DNA of 17,362 nt from contig JADGIZ010000271.1 in the NCBI GenBank assembly GCA_027604665.1, forward strand, positions 1-17,362. Reading direction: 5' to 3'. This document shows positions 1 to 9,966 of the stretch, piece after piece. The notes beneath the pieces are model-generated. The model was not told the origin of the DNA. It saw only the letters and a list, made by a program, of their open reading frames with translations, and made no database searches. Within the stretch, counting starts at the first letter, position 1, and each line of letters opens with the position of its first letter. The position numbers and the translations under genes were made by a program. The DNA is from Polyrhizophydium stewartii. Taxonomy: Eukaryota > Chytridiomycota > Chytridiomycetes > Rhizophydiales.

Positions 1-1027
1 GCACGGTGAAGCCGATGCTCACGAGATACTCGCGGAATGTGCGCGACCATGCGCGCGGCGCCTGCTTGAGCCCATAGACAGCGTGCACGATCTTGAGCAC
101 TCGGTCCGTGCCGTCCTCATAGCCTGGAATCTGCTCGGCATAGACCGTCTCCTTGAGCTTCGCCTGCAGGAACGCAGTCGTCACGTCGCACTGATGGATG
201 TGCATCTTGCGCGCCCGCGCAATCTCTAGCAGCGCCAGGATCGACGCCTTCTTGGCCACAGGCGAGAACGTCTCGCCCGTGTTGGCATCGCCCTTGGTCT
301 GCACGAATCCGCGGATGACGGCGCGCGACTTGCGCCGCCCGTCCCTCTTGACGACGTCGACCCAGCGCCACGTCATCAGCTGGTTGCCCGCGGCCTCGGC
401 TCGCGGCACCATCACAAACGTGCCGATGTCGCGGTGCGCCGCAAACTCGGCGTCTCGCGACTCCTTCCACTCGGCAGCGTCCTGTGCCGCCATGCCCCTG
501 TAGTCGACACGCACACGAGGACGCAGGCCTGGTCGATTATCCGCTCGCGGCACTGTCTCATCTCCCCCTGCCGCGACGGGTACCGCAGGCACGGCAGCAG
601 GCGCTTCGGCGGCTGGCTCGTCCTCGAAAGCGTCAAAGTACTCGTCATCATCGTCGTCCGACAACCCTTCGCCGGGCGGAACACCCAGATCCTGGTTCTG
701 CGGGGCAGGCTGCGCATCTACCTCGACAGGAACGTCAACCACAACCGTCGGCGGCACATCGTGCACCGCGTCAGGCAGCGCGCCCCATTCGGCCATATCA
801 GGCGCGCTCCCCCTGTCTGCGAACGACAGCTCCTCGCGGAAGATTGCCTCGCGCGTCGTGACAAACGTCTTGGCCGCCGGGTCGTAAAACACCCAGCCCG
901 AGTCGCCCTTGGCGTAGCCCGCAAAGATCATCGGCACCGCAATGGGGTCAAGCTTGTTGCGCTGCTCCTTGCGCAGCCGCACCCACGCCAGGCAGCCGAA
1001 TACTTTGAAGTGCGAGACGTCGTTGTA
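1..1027 (-). pseudogene. copia integrase C-terminus plus reverse transcriptase N-terminal half (partial)
   Basis: One uninterrupted minus-strand frame of about 340 codons runs from near 1027 off the window edge. It opens with DVSHFKVFGCLAWVRL, the usual end of copia integrase, followed by a FAGY segment and a REAIF segment. Next comes a long acidic linker (a run of five Asp followed by EYFDAFEDE). The RT core then starts (W-K-E-S-R-D-A-E, TWRWVDVVKRDGR, SRAVIRGF, DVTTAFLQAKLKE) and ends at the edge after YGLKQAPRAW. DVTTAFL holds the first catalytic Asp; the YVDD box would lie outside. There are no stops, but the 5' side is truncated by the inverted duplication, so the polyprotein as a whole is broken. 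Confidence 0.87.
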
Positions 1028-1505
1028 TCCCGAGCGTGTCACCGAGATGGCGTCCAGGGCATCGGCGAGGTCGCCAAAGAACGCTGAGGCGGTTGACTGG
1101 ACCATTGACTCAGGCGCAACGAGCCATTTTACGCCGTTCAGGGATGCGTTTTCAACGTACGAGACGTTGCTGCCGCACGAACAGGTCCGGGTCATGGTCG
1201 CGAATGGCCAGATGCTGCGCGCGGTCGGTCGCGGGATGGTTGTGCTGCGCACGTGGTCAAGCAACAAGCGCCATGAGATCCGGCTGCCCGGCGTTCTGCA
1301 TGTGCCGGGCATGTCAAACAGCCTGATCTTGGTCGCCAAGCTGGCAAGCCAGATTGACCTTGTGGATGGTGTGTTCCGTCTCAAGGCACATGTTGGCGGC
1401 GTGATTGCAATCAGCCAGCGCGGCGGCGGGTGGACGCCGCGCGCGCTGCCGCAAGAGCGAGCGGCGGCGGCAAGCACACATGAGCGATACATGCATTTTT
1501 CGCCG
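1019..1505 (+). pseudogene. inverted fragment of the copia gag-end/protease region
   Basis: The plus strand encodes a fragment starting near YPERVTE and containing VDWTIDSGATSHF, VRVMVANGQMLR, LPGVLHVPGMSNSL and RYMHFSP, then a TGA at 1506. It matches the minus-strand gag-protease product of 1608-2137 with only scattered substitutions, for example NAEAVDW for SAEAVDW and SSNKRHE for SGNERHE. It has no start of its own and points against the rest of the element. It keeps the protease frame open where the other copy has a 40-bp insertion, so it shows the state before that insertion. Confidence 0.9.
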
Positions 1506-1507
1506 TG

Positions 1508-2574
1508 ACATCTTGCTGGCCACACAGGTGTCACAATTGTTGTCGTTGTGTGGGCAGAAGTCGAGGCCAACCACAGCCTTATGCTTGGCCATCGCCTCAA
1601 GCATGCGCGGCGAAAAATGCATGTACCGTTCGTGTGTGCTCGCCGCCGCCGCTTGCTCTTGCGGCAGCGCGCGCAGCGTCCACCCGCCGCCGCGCTGGCT
1701 GATTGCAATCACGCCGCCAACATGTGCCTTGAGACGGAACACACCATCCACAAGGTCAATCTGGCTTGCCAGCTTGGCGACCAAGATCAGGCTGTTTGAC
1801 ATGCCCGGCACATGCAGAACGCCGGGCAGCCGGATCTCATGGCGCTCGTTGCCTGACCACGTGCGCAGCACAACCATCCCGCGACCGACCGCGCGCAGCA
1901 TCTGGCCGTTCGCGACCATGACCCTGACCTGTTCGTCTGGTTGGTTGGGGTGGCAAGCTGCGTTCATTGTGTTCGTCTGGTGGCAACGTCTCGTACGTCG
2001 AAAAGGCATCCCTGAACGGCGTAAAGTGGCTTGTCGCACCTGAGTCAATGGTCCAGTCAACTGCCTCAGCACTCTTTGGCGACCTTGCTGACGCTCTGGA
2101 CGCCTTCTCAGTGACACGCTCGGGATACGACAACGACTCGCCTTCATTCGAAGTGGCTGGTGCCGCGCGCACGTACTCGTCTGCAACGAGGAACTTGCCG
2201 GCCACCGTGACCAGGCGCGCGACATAAACCTCGACCGGTTCGGCCAGGTCCGCGTATGGTGTCGTGAAGGTGCGCATCGCCACGTTGCGCTGCTGCTGCT
2301 CCGACGTCTTGCACAGCGTCTGCAGCGCGTCAAAGAGCTCCTTGACTGTCTTGCATGTCTCAATCGGGACCTGCTTGAGTAGCTCCTCGCCGATACTGTT
2401 GGTGATCGCCAGTCGCAGCCGAGCTGCTGCAACGGCCTTGCCTTGCGGAACAGTCCCAGTCGTGTGCAGGTTGGGAACCTCGAGAATCTCCGCAGCCAGC
2501 TCCACGGCTGTGCTGAACTGCGTCCAGTTGCTGCTGCCGAGCAGCGTGGGCAGAGTAGGCCCACTGGCGCTCAT
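1508..2574 (-). pseudogene. copia Gag-protease-GAG_pre-integrase, frameshifted
   Basis: The ATG at 2574 starts a Gag-like helical protein (MSASGPTLPTLLGSSNWTQF onward) of about 150 residues. It leads straight into the aspartic protease motif VDWTIDSGATSHF. The CCHC zinc knuckle normally found between Gag and protease is not visible, so Gag appears shortened. At 1941-1980 a 40-bp insertion shifts the frame; downstream protease (VRVMVANGQ, LPGVLHVPGMSNSL) and the pre-integrase module (RYMHFSPRMLEAMAKHK ... CDTCVASK, about 1508-1640) are in another frame. Reading past 1508 enters the inverted copy and becomes meaningless. This is a dead or defective element, unless the shift is bypassed by ribosomal frameshifting, for which I see no signal. 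Confidence 0.85.
1930..1981. repeat. 40-bp insertion bounded by a 12-bp direct repeat
   Basis: TGTTCGTCTGGT occurs at 1930-1941 and again at 1970-1981, with 28 bp between the copies. The inverted arm (1019-1505) has a single version at the corresponding place, so the extra 40 bp was gained in this copy. Forty is not a multiple of three, so the insertion breaks the protease frame. It could be a small insertion with a target-site duplication or a repair-associated duplication. Confidence 0.75.
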
Positions 2575-2639
2575 GACCTCTTATCGGAAACGGGGTGAAG
2601 AAAATTTCATTGTGCATTTCATGTGCTTTAACACCTCGT
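2575..2639. other. short gap between copia gag start and remodeller stop
   Basis: Only 65 bp separate the Gag ATG from the stop codon of the SNF2 gene, both on the minus strand. This must hold the 3' end of the remodeller transcript and any 5' part of the retroelement. It is too short for a normal copia LTR plus primer-binding site, and I see no terminal TG...CA repeat. Confidence 0.6.
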
Positions 2640-5600
2640 TCAGTCGGCGACTTCGTCATCTGCAGCGATGTCGTCCTCGTCCGAGAGCCCAAGATCCATC
2701 TCGGGCTCCGCGTCAGGTTCGGCGGCGTCCTGCATGCCCGCGAGGGCATCATTCTGCTCGTCGGCGTCTGCCTCTGCCACAACAGCAAAGGCGCCTGTCT
2801 CGTCCTCGTCGACGCCCTCTGCGGCGGACGCCTCGTAAGCTTTGGGACGGCGGTCCAGGATGCGGCCCAGAACCTCGTTCGTGAGCACGCTTTCCGGATG
2901 CGGGATCTTATCCGTCGTGTCGCCCAACCCTGTGTTGGCGTGCTCGGCCTCCTCGGAAGCCAGAATCATGGCCAGCTCCGCGAGCGACGTTTCGCGGTTC
3001 GACTTGTAGTACCTGCGGCTGCCTTTGAAGTGGCCTGCGCACACGGACAGTCAGCGCAGCGCAGTTTGCGACGACTCGTGTGCGCAGCACGTGCCTTTGT
3101 GAATCACAAGCTTCTCGAGCTTGCGCTTGGACTGAGCACAGTCGAGGATCCGGCGCTCGACAGAGTTGGTGGTGATGAGACGATACACAATCACGGGCCG
3201 GTGTTGGCCGATGCGGTGAACACGGTCCTGCGCCTGCAGATCCACCTGCGGGTTCCAGTCCGAGTCAAAGATGATGACGGTGTCTGCGGCCGTCAGGTTG
3301 ATTCCGAGGCCGCCTGCGCGCGTGCTGAGCAGGAAGAGCCTCGTGTTGGGGTTGGTGTTGAATTCGTGCAGCTGCGGCCAAGTGTCAGCGACGCGAGAGG
3401 TGGCAGCTTCGCGCATCAACACAAACGGGCTCGCACTCACTTGCTGGCAGCGGTCCTCGATCTTGACCGAGCCGTCTATGCGGCAGAACGACCAGCCCTT
3501 GACGAGCGCGCACCAGTCCGCAATGATGTCAAGCATGCGCGTCATCTGAGAAAACACAAGCACCTTGTGGCCTCGCTCAAACAGCGCCGGCAGGAGGCGA
3601 TCGAGAACGAGCATCTTGCCTGACCATGCAACAATCTCGGGAAGCTTAACGGCCGGTGCGTCGCTTCCTTGCGCAGGCTCTGTTTCAACGGTGTTGCCTT
3701 GGCCGTCGCCACCCTCGCCCTCAATGTCAAACAGATACGGGTGGTTGCAGATCTTGCGCAGCTGCATCATGGCCACCTTCAATCCCTGGCTCTGCAACGC
3801 CCGGGCTGTTGATGCCGTGCGCGTGTCAGCATCGCTGTCACGCACTGCCGATTCCGATGTAACGCACCAATAAACTTGCTTGCCGACTCTTCCACGCGCA
3901 CACTCTCTCGCAAAGGCTTGGCAGACTGATGGGCTAGGCTCTCAAAGTACTTTTTCTCGCTTAGCTCCGTATAGTCGACTCGCTCCTTTGAACGCGTGCG
4001 TCTGACTCCGAAACTATCAGCCGCCGAGTCGCTGTCTGGCCTCGCGTCGCCTGGCCCGATCGTTACGCCGGCATCCAAAGAAAACGCAAACTCGTCAGCT
4101 GGCAACAAGCAACCCAAGGCGAGCAAGTATTGGCCTATGCGCCTACCACCCTCGGGCTCGGCGTTCTCTTTCTGCGGATCCCCGACATCGATTTTGTGCT
4201 GGCGGCGCAGATTCTCGGCGACAGTCTCCTTGAGCACGCCGCGCAGCGTGGCATCGTAGAGCTCCTTTTGCTTTGGAAGAAGCGGTGCATAGAGCAAGTA
4301 CTCGCGTTTCTTTGGAAGATCGACTGCCGCCTCGGACTTGACGCGGCGCAGAAGAAAGGGCTTGAGAACCTGATGCAGGCTGTTGACCATCCAAGTCCTG
4401 GACTCTTGGCCAAGCAGCCTCGTTGCATCCGAGCTGTCATTTGCTGCCGAGAGCTCGTTGGCGAACTGGAACCTGAAAGAGCGACCAGGTGTCAGCGACC
4501 TCGCCTCTGGTGCGCCGGCCGCGCGAGAGCCGACCATTCTTCAAACGCCGTCAGATCGTCAAAGATCTCGGGCATCAGAAAGTTGAGTAGTGACCACAAC
4601 TCGGACAGGTTGTTCTGGTTGACATTTGCCAGGTCAGCCTGCGATTCATGCTCGGCTTCGACTGCTGTCGTGCTTCCACGCAGAGGGACCGCACCTGAAG
4701 CGGCGTGCCTGTCAGCAGAAGACGGTTGGCAGACTTGTACGACTTGAGCTCGCGGATCAGCTTGCAATCCAGGTTCTTGATGCGATGCCCTTCGTCAATG
4801 ATGATGTACCGCCAGAGTACGTTCTGTACGCAGCGTGTGAGAAATAAGCGACGGAGGCGAGCTTTGGCGGCTGAGCCCACCTGCAAGTACTTGCGATCGC
4901 GCATGCAGATTTCATAGCTGGTTACAATGACGGGGTAGTTCTTCTTGGCAAAGTTCATCTCGTTCTTGCGGAGATACTCGCGCTTCTTTTGGTCGCCATA
5001 GTAGAGTAGCACCGGCACCGACGGCGTGAAGCGCTCGACCTCGGAGACCCAGTTCGCAAGTGTCGACATGGGCGCCACGACGAGAAACGGACCTTTGGTT
5101 CCCATCTCCCGCAAATGCGCCAGAAACGCGATGGTCTGAAGCGTCTTGCCCAAGCCCATCTCGTCAGCTAAGATGCCGTTGAGCCCATTGTCGTATAGGC
5201 TAATCAGCCACTCCATGCCGACAATCTGGTAGTCTCGCATCACGCATCCCGTCACGAGCGACGGCTGGCGGCTTGCGGTTCTGGCAGCAGGGGCCGCGAT
5301 GGGACCAGCAGCATCATCGCCGCCCTCGGCGCCGCGACCAAACTCGCTTCCTCGAACACGCTTTGATTGCTTGCCAGAAATGTCAGTGCACATACAAGCC
5401 CACAGCTGGCGGCAACTCGGCGCACCTTGGCACTCGCCGAGGATTTGCGTCGCTTCTTGCGGCCCGACTCTGGAGCTTGCAGGCTGCTCTGGTCCGCTGG
5501 GACGGAGCCGGCCCGGTCGCCCTTGGCGGCATCTGCCGAGGCAGACGTCCTCGCAGAGCGACGCCGGGTGACGCGGGATGCCTCGGTCTCGGGATCTGGG

Positions 5601-6270
5601 TCGACAATCGCCGGTCGGACTCCGCGGTCGGCCGATCTGGCTTCGCCTGCTCCGCCGTCGGAGCCGCCCTGATCGCTGTCGTCTGCTGCTGCGACAGCTG
5701 CATCGACCGTACCCGCGGCTGCAGAAGCCGCGGGCGCTCGCGGTGAGTTTGTCTGGATCGACTTTTGGCGTGCCTCGAGCTTCTCAGCGAGCCACTTGGA
5801 GTAGATGCCGGCCCGCTCGACCAGGAACTTGAGCCTCTTCTGGCGCTGCTCTCGCTGCACCCTGTCGAACTCGCTCTCTTGCTGTCCGCCGTGCATCCCA
5901 CCATACGCATGCCACGAGCGTGCGGGCCAGGGATCAGCATATGCGCCTTTAGGAGCTGCGCGCAAGTGCGCGCAAGCCCTAAAGCCTCGCTCACCAGCGC
6001 CCACAGCCGGCGGTGGTACTCGGCGTCGCTCTCGTTGTCCAGACGCTTCTCTCCGGACAACGTGCCGACAACGGGCTCTGGTCGCTGCTCGTCCGCCGCC
6101 GCAAGAGCAGGGGCGAGGGCGGCTGCGTCGCCGTCAGTGCTAGGCGTGGGCTCAGCGCCCTGCGCTTCGGGGTGTGGCGAGTCGCCTCGAGCCGCACTGC
6201 GGGGCTGCGTGTCTTCGGGTGCCGTGTCCGCAGGTGCGTTGGCGGCTCGGACTTCGCTGTCCTCGAGCAT
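2640..6270 (-). CDS. HELLS: SNF2-family ATP-dependent chromatin remodeller, HELLS/DDM1/Irc5 type
   Basis: Nine exons (minus): 6270-5995, 5881-5426, 5369-4881, 4823-4695, 4614-4535, 4472-3868, 3805-3441, 3371-3095, 3034-2640; about 1023 aa, all joins in frame. The N-terminus is low-complexity and charged, then a basic helical stretch ([12 protein letters not shown], residues about 95-110). The ATPase lobe has [19 protein letters not shown] (about 313-320), DEGH (about 417-420) and [19 protein letters not shown]. Lobe 2 has [29 protein letters not shown] and QDRVHRIGQ (about 845-856). [14 protein letters not shown] and the acidic tail are typical of the Lsh/HELLS/DDM1 group, nucleosome-sliding enzymes linked to DNA methylation and repeat silencing. 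A low-complexity insert of about 100 residues lies between the lobes. The TTG in front of the ATG was not used. CHD1 and ISWI are less likely because no chromodomain or HAND/SANT/SLIDE region is seen. Confidence 0.9.
3035..3094 (-). other. GC-AG intron in the HELLS-type gene
   Basis: On the minus strand the exon ends ...CACAAAG and the intron begins GCACGTGCTG. It has a CTGACT branch site and ends GTGTGCGCAG, 60 nt in all. Splicing here gives [14 protein letters not shown], which fits the family. The nearby GT (GTGCTG) is in the wrong phase to join this acceptor. Without splicing, an in-frame TGA falls inside the intron and the protein would lose its last 131 residues. Confidence 0.78.
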
Positions 6271-6387
6271 CTTGCTCAAAGTGCGGCTCGCATGCCGAGC
6301 CTGCCCGAGTAAGCTCGCTCAGAGGACGGTGACCGCCGGCTGCAGCGGCCCCGGGAGCTGCGACAAGGCGGCCAGGACAACCTGTCG
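6271..6387. promoter_or_regulatory. putative bidirectional promoter between divergent genes
   Basis: The HELLS-type gene (minus) and the SMG7-type gene (plus) start about 117 bp apart, so both promoters must lie here or overlap the 5' coding parts. The stretch is GC-rich with no TATA box that I can see. If the SMG7 start is further upstream the gap is even shorter. Confidence 0.4.
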
Positions 6388-9300
6388 ATGCAGTGCGGCG
6401 ACGTGAGGGCGTATCCCGTTCTGCTGACGGCCAACCCGCCTCGGCCAGCGACATCGTCAATGCTCAGGCGCAGCTGGTCAAGAGCCTCCGGTCCGGCGGC
6501 CCGCTGAGCCAGCAGACGGACGCCTTATACCGCAGGTAGGAGCGAGTGCGTCCGCTCGTAACCGGCCTCCGTCTGCGCTCTCGCCTGCGCTTTGTACGCT
6601 GCTCCTGCTGACGCCCGCAGCGGCGCCTGGCCAGGCTCTGCAAGCTGCTCGAGGACTTTGCCTTCGCCAGCGGCGACATCATCAAGGCCGAGGACTACAT
6701 GTGGCGATACCTGCATCTCCGAGTCATCGAGGTCTTCCGCGCCGGCATCGAAAAGCCCCCGCACGATGTGGGCCATACTTGGATCACGGATACCCGCCGG
6801 CCCGAGCGAGCTGACGGCGCTGTAGCAGGGCAACAACGACCAAGGCGATCCGCACCGCTCCAAGCGAGCAGACGGCGATTCGGCCAGAGCGCTTCAAGCC
6901 GGGTTCCGTGTCTTCCTCAACAACTCGATCGGCTTCTATCTCGAGTTCATTCGCAAGCTGCATGCGCGCGAGCCGCTCGCTGCGGTGCAGCGCGCAGTCA
7001 TGGCCGACATTGCGTCGTGCATGGAGTTCTCGGACCTGCATGGCGGTGCGTCCGATTCCCTTCGCCCGATACAGACCGCCCGCGGCCGAGCTGACTGTCC
7101 AACCGCCCGGAGCAGAAAGGGGGAGCGATCCGTGTGGCGCCTACGAGCTTTCAGAGTGCGCCAAGCTCGCTGCGGACGACGTCATGCTGACAGTGCACCG
7201 ATGCCTGGTGCGACTCGGCGATCTCGGTTGGTTGCGCGGCCCCTTGCTGTTCGCAAAGCGCACATCATGTGGGCTGACAGCTCGGCCATCCTTCCAGCTA
7301 GATACAAGGACACGCTCTCTGGCCGAACGCTGCGCGAAGCACGTTGTCTGCTGTCGAAGCGATTTTACAACATGGCCGTTCGTTTGATTCCCGACAACGG
7401 ACATCCGTTCAACCAGCTCTCTGTGATTGCCAGCAAATACGAAATGGACCTGCTGCGCGCGTTTGAGCTGTACTTTCGGAGCCTCGCTATCAGCATCCCG
7501 TACAGGATCGCGCTCGAGAACATTCACACCACGTGCGTCGAGGCTCAAACCCGTGTCAAGGCCAAGGTCGCATCGCCTGAAGTTCCGCCATTCGCAAGCG
7601 TCTTCAAGGCTCACATTGGCGCTTTGCTTTGGAAAGTTTCGAGGTCAGTTGCGCCGGGAAGAGATGTGGTTGTCGCGGGCTGTACTGCCTTGCTGACACC
7701 AGCTGATGGTCCGCAAACCTGCAGCCCAGAGGCCATCGCGGCCGAGTCGCAGAGCGTCATTTCCGGCATCGAGGCCTTTCTTTCAGACCCCGCGCTTCGC
7801 AAACGGCTGAATATCTCGCCAGACGACATCAAAAGTATTCTCGTCGTCTCGCTCGGCGCCGTCTTCCTGAGCGAATCGCCGGAAACGTTCAGCCAGCGCT
7901 CAAACAAGCACCACAGCACAGCCAGCGGCACAGGTGGAGGCAAGCACGGCAAGCGCACCGATCTTGCGCCGCATGACCCGTCCGTTGTTCTCGACTTCAC
8001 TTGGAACTTGGTCCGCGTTGTTCTCAAATACGTCTTGGCGCTCGCGCGCAGCCAGATCAGCAAGGGCGTCGTTTGGAGCGGTTCAGACTCTGGCCAAAGC
8101 TCGGATGAGCTCGACTTTTTTGAGCCTTTGCTGCCGCACGTGAAGCTCGCGCTCAAGTTCCTGTCCAATCGCGTCAAGCAAGGCATGTATCTTGGCTCGC
8201 TCACGCCAGACTACTGGCCCCTGGTCGCCAGTGTCTGTACGGTGCTTTCGGAAGCGCATGCGCGGCTCTGGAACCGGATGCCGGATGAGGTCGCGTTGCT
8301 TGCTCCGACGCTGCTGCCGGAGGATCTTGAATGGCAAGGATTCAGTGTGCTTTACCCCTCTGGCGGGCGGCCGACACCGGCAGAATGGGACGCATCGATC
8401 CCGCTTGGCGAGATGGCGCCGATCCGCATCGCGCAGATTCTCGAAATAGCCAACGAGCTATGCGCGACAATGGTAGGGCCTGCAAGTCCCCGGCGCTCGG
8501 TGGGGTGTGTGCTAATGGCTCTGCTGTCCTGCCGTCGCGACTCGTGCAGCCGCCGAGGCTGTTCTTCTCCATGTTCCAATCTGCGGACAAGCGATACCGC
8601 ATGTTCTCGACTGTGCCGCCAGAGAACCCATCGATCGCGTTCACTTCGGTGACAGCCCGCGGAGGCCTCTTGCCAGCAGGCATCTGGGGTGCACCCACGC
8701 TTGTTGCGCCGCCAGTAGGGATGCGCCGGACGAGCACAGGCATGTCGGCGCTGTCAGGCCCGCCTCTTGTGCAGGAAGCCTTTGCATTCGGTCCACTGGC
8801 AAGCATGCAACCTCCTCAGGGCATTGAGTCGCTGGCCGCCAACTCCGAAGCCCCACAGAATCAACTCGACGATGACCGCGCGGGCGCATCTGACTGCGTC
8901 GACACAATAAGCTGGCTGGGTCTCATGGACGATGATGGAGAACCTCACGCAAGACCCGCAACGACGCCAAAGACACCGCAGAGGCTCGGCGCGGGTCCAG
9001 AGCCTGAGTTCGGGAACACTGCGATCCTGGCAGATGGCTACGCCGTGGCGATGCTTCGCTCAGCCAGCAATGCGTCTGTTCGCTCAGGGCGCTCAGTTCA
9101 CTCGAATCGCTCGGTGAGCCCAATCGGGCATGCGAGAGGAGCGCCTTCTGGGTGAGCAATCGTTGATTCTCTGTGTCTTGTTACTGAATAGGCTGACCAA
9201 CTTGTGCCACCGCTGGCAGAACCGGACGAGGACCAGGCGACTCGGCCGCAGGTGCTGGCGCAACCTCTCCGTTCGACATTGGGTTTCAGCTCGTGATCCC

Positions 9301-9703
9301 CAGAACTCCCACCTCGGCTGCCAAGGCGTCGCCGACTCCGGTGACGGCGACGGCGGCGGCGGCGGCGGATATATCGGCTGCCGAGGTCGGCCGCCTGATG
9401 CTTGCAGATCAAGACGCCGCGATGGCACAGCATGCGTTTCGGCAGCCACGGCTGCTGCACCAGGCGCAGCCCCTTGCAGACCCGCAGGATCCATTTGCCG
9501 TGTCATGGTGGGACTCGCAAGAGTCGCGGCTGTTTCCGTTTCGCACACCGGCAAGACAGTCGAGCTTTGCGAGGCGGCCTGACGACCGTGTTCCAGGACT
9601 CCGCGAAGCAGCCGCTGTCTCTTCCACCAAGGGCGTCGGCTCCTCGGACCCGAGCGCTGCCAGCGAGCTCACCGACCAGCATGCGTCACATTCGAACCAA
9701 TGA
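6388..9703 (+). CDS. SMG7: EST1/SMG7-like nonsense-mediated mRNA decay factor
   Basis: Nine-exon model: 6388-6402, 6468-6535, 6635-6767, 6829-7045, 7116-7226, 7298-7643, 7725-8472, 8550-9151, 9220-9703; about 907 aa, in frame throughout. The N-terminal helices (LYRRLCKLLEDFAFA, YMWRYLHLRVIEVFR, FRVFLNNSIGFYLEFIRKL) match the 14-3-3-like part of EST1/SMG proteins. CLVRLGDLARYKDT and AVRLIPDNGHPFNQL (about 208-222) are the family's TPR-like signature, and LPEDLEWQGF (about 494-503) marks the EST1 DNA/RNA-binding region. The tail is long and low-complexity, and there is no PIN nuclease domain, which favours SMG7/Ebs1 over SMG6. Family members bind phosphorylated UPF1 and recruit decay enzymes. 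The first exon (MQCGD) is the weakest part: it rests on one ATG and a splice to 6468. The 6828 acceptor could be 6825, adding one Gln. Confidence 0.85.
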
Positions 9704-9966
9704 ACACTCGCGATCTGACTGCGTTGTCGGGGATCCCGATCGCACTCGGCGCTGCCAACATCAGGCGTGAATGCGCTTCCGCCAATCTGCCGAAACAGCA
9801 GCATCCGCAACAGCCACCGCCCAGCAGTGCGTCTTCCAGCACCTGCGCTGCAGAGTCCGTCGTTGCGAGCGGCAGCGCGCTGACGTGGCCGTGCGTCGTG
9901 TCTGGCATCCGCGCTTCGCTCCGCGGCCCAATCGCTCGCCTGCCTGCAGCCGAGCGAGCCGGAGAG
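9704..9966 (+). other. region between SMG7 stop and opsin start
   Basis: The SMG7 stop TGA (9701-9703) overlaps an ATG (9700-9702) that opens a frame continuous with the opsin's first exon. The encoded stretch is Gln/Pro/Ser-rich and has no recognisable motif. I start the opsin at 9967, where the conserved-looking N-terminus begins, and treat this stretch as 5' leader and promoter. An N-terminal extension cannot be excluded. Confidence 0.45.

Larger units (their letters stand above)
1019..2137. repeat. imperfect inverted repeat, arms of about 487 bp around a 102-bp loop
   Basis: The left arm is 1019-1505 and the right arm 1608-2137, with 1506-1607 unpaired between them. The arms share the protease coding sequence in opposite orientation. 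The right arm is longer by exactly a 40-bp insertion (near 1930-1981) and 3 bp close to its outer end, which leaves 487 bp on both sides. The outer junction has the short shared sequence GTCGTTG (1019-1025, complement at 2131-2137). Scattered substitutions separate the arms. A single strand could fold into a long hairpin. Confidence 0.9.
1..2574 (-). mobile_element. Ty1/copia-type retroelement, rearranged and incomplete
   Basis: Read on the minus strand, the block shows the copia order gag, protease, GAG_pre-integrase, (integrase), reverse transcriptase. Protease carries DSGATSH, the pre-integrase module has a histidine-rich start and a CxxC pair, the integrase tail has HFKVFGCLAW, and reverse transcriptase has DVTTAFL and YGLKQAPRAW. 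This order separates it from Ty3/gypsy, where integrase follows RT. The integrase catalytic core is absent; in its place lies an inverted copy of the protease region. The RT continues past base 1, so RNase H and the 3' LTR are outside the window. No 5' LTR or convincing tRNA primer site is visible upstream of gag. Confidence 0.88.

Noticed and set aside
434..1087. A 217-codon plus-strand frame across the copia region
   Set aside because: It is the complement of the integrase-RT frame, which carries clear motifs; the plus product has none before the inverted protease fragment.
1019..2137. The inverted repeat as a sequencing or assembly fold-back artefact
   Set aside because: Not fully excluded, but the arms differ by substitutions, a 3-bp gap and a 40-bp insertion, which an artefact from one molecule would not show.
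1314..2564. A single long protein joining Gag antisense frames, protease and inverted sequence
   Set aside because: Its first half is out of frame with Gag and its end reads the inverted copy backwards; only the protease and pre-integrase middle is real.
2580..2600. A tRNA primer-binding site just upstream of Gag
   Set aside because: The minus-strand bases before the ATG resemble the initiator-Met primer site at only about 7 of 12 positions, which is no better than chance for such a short match.
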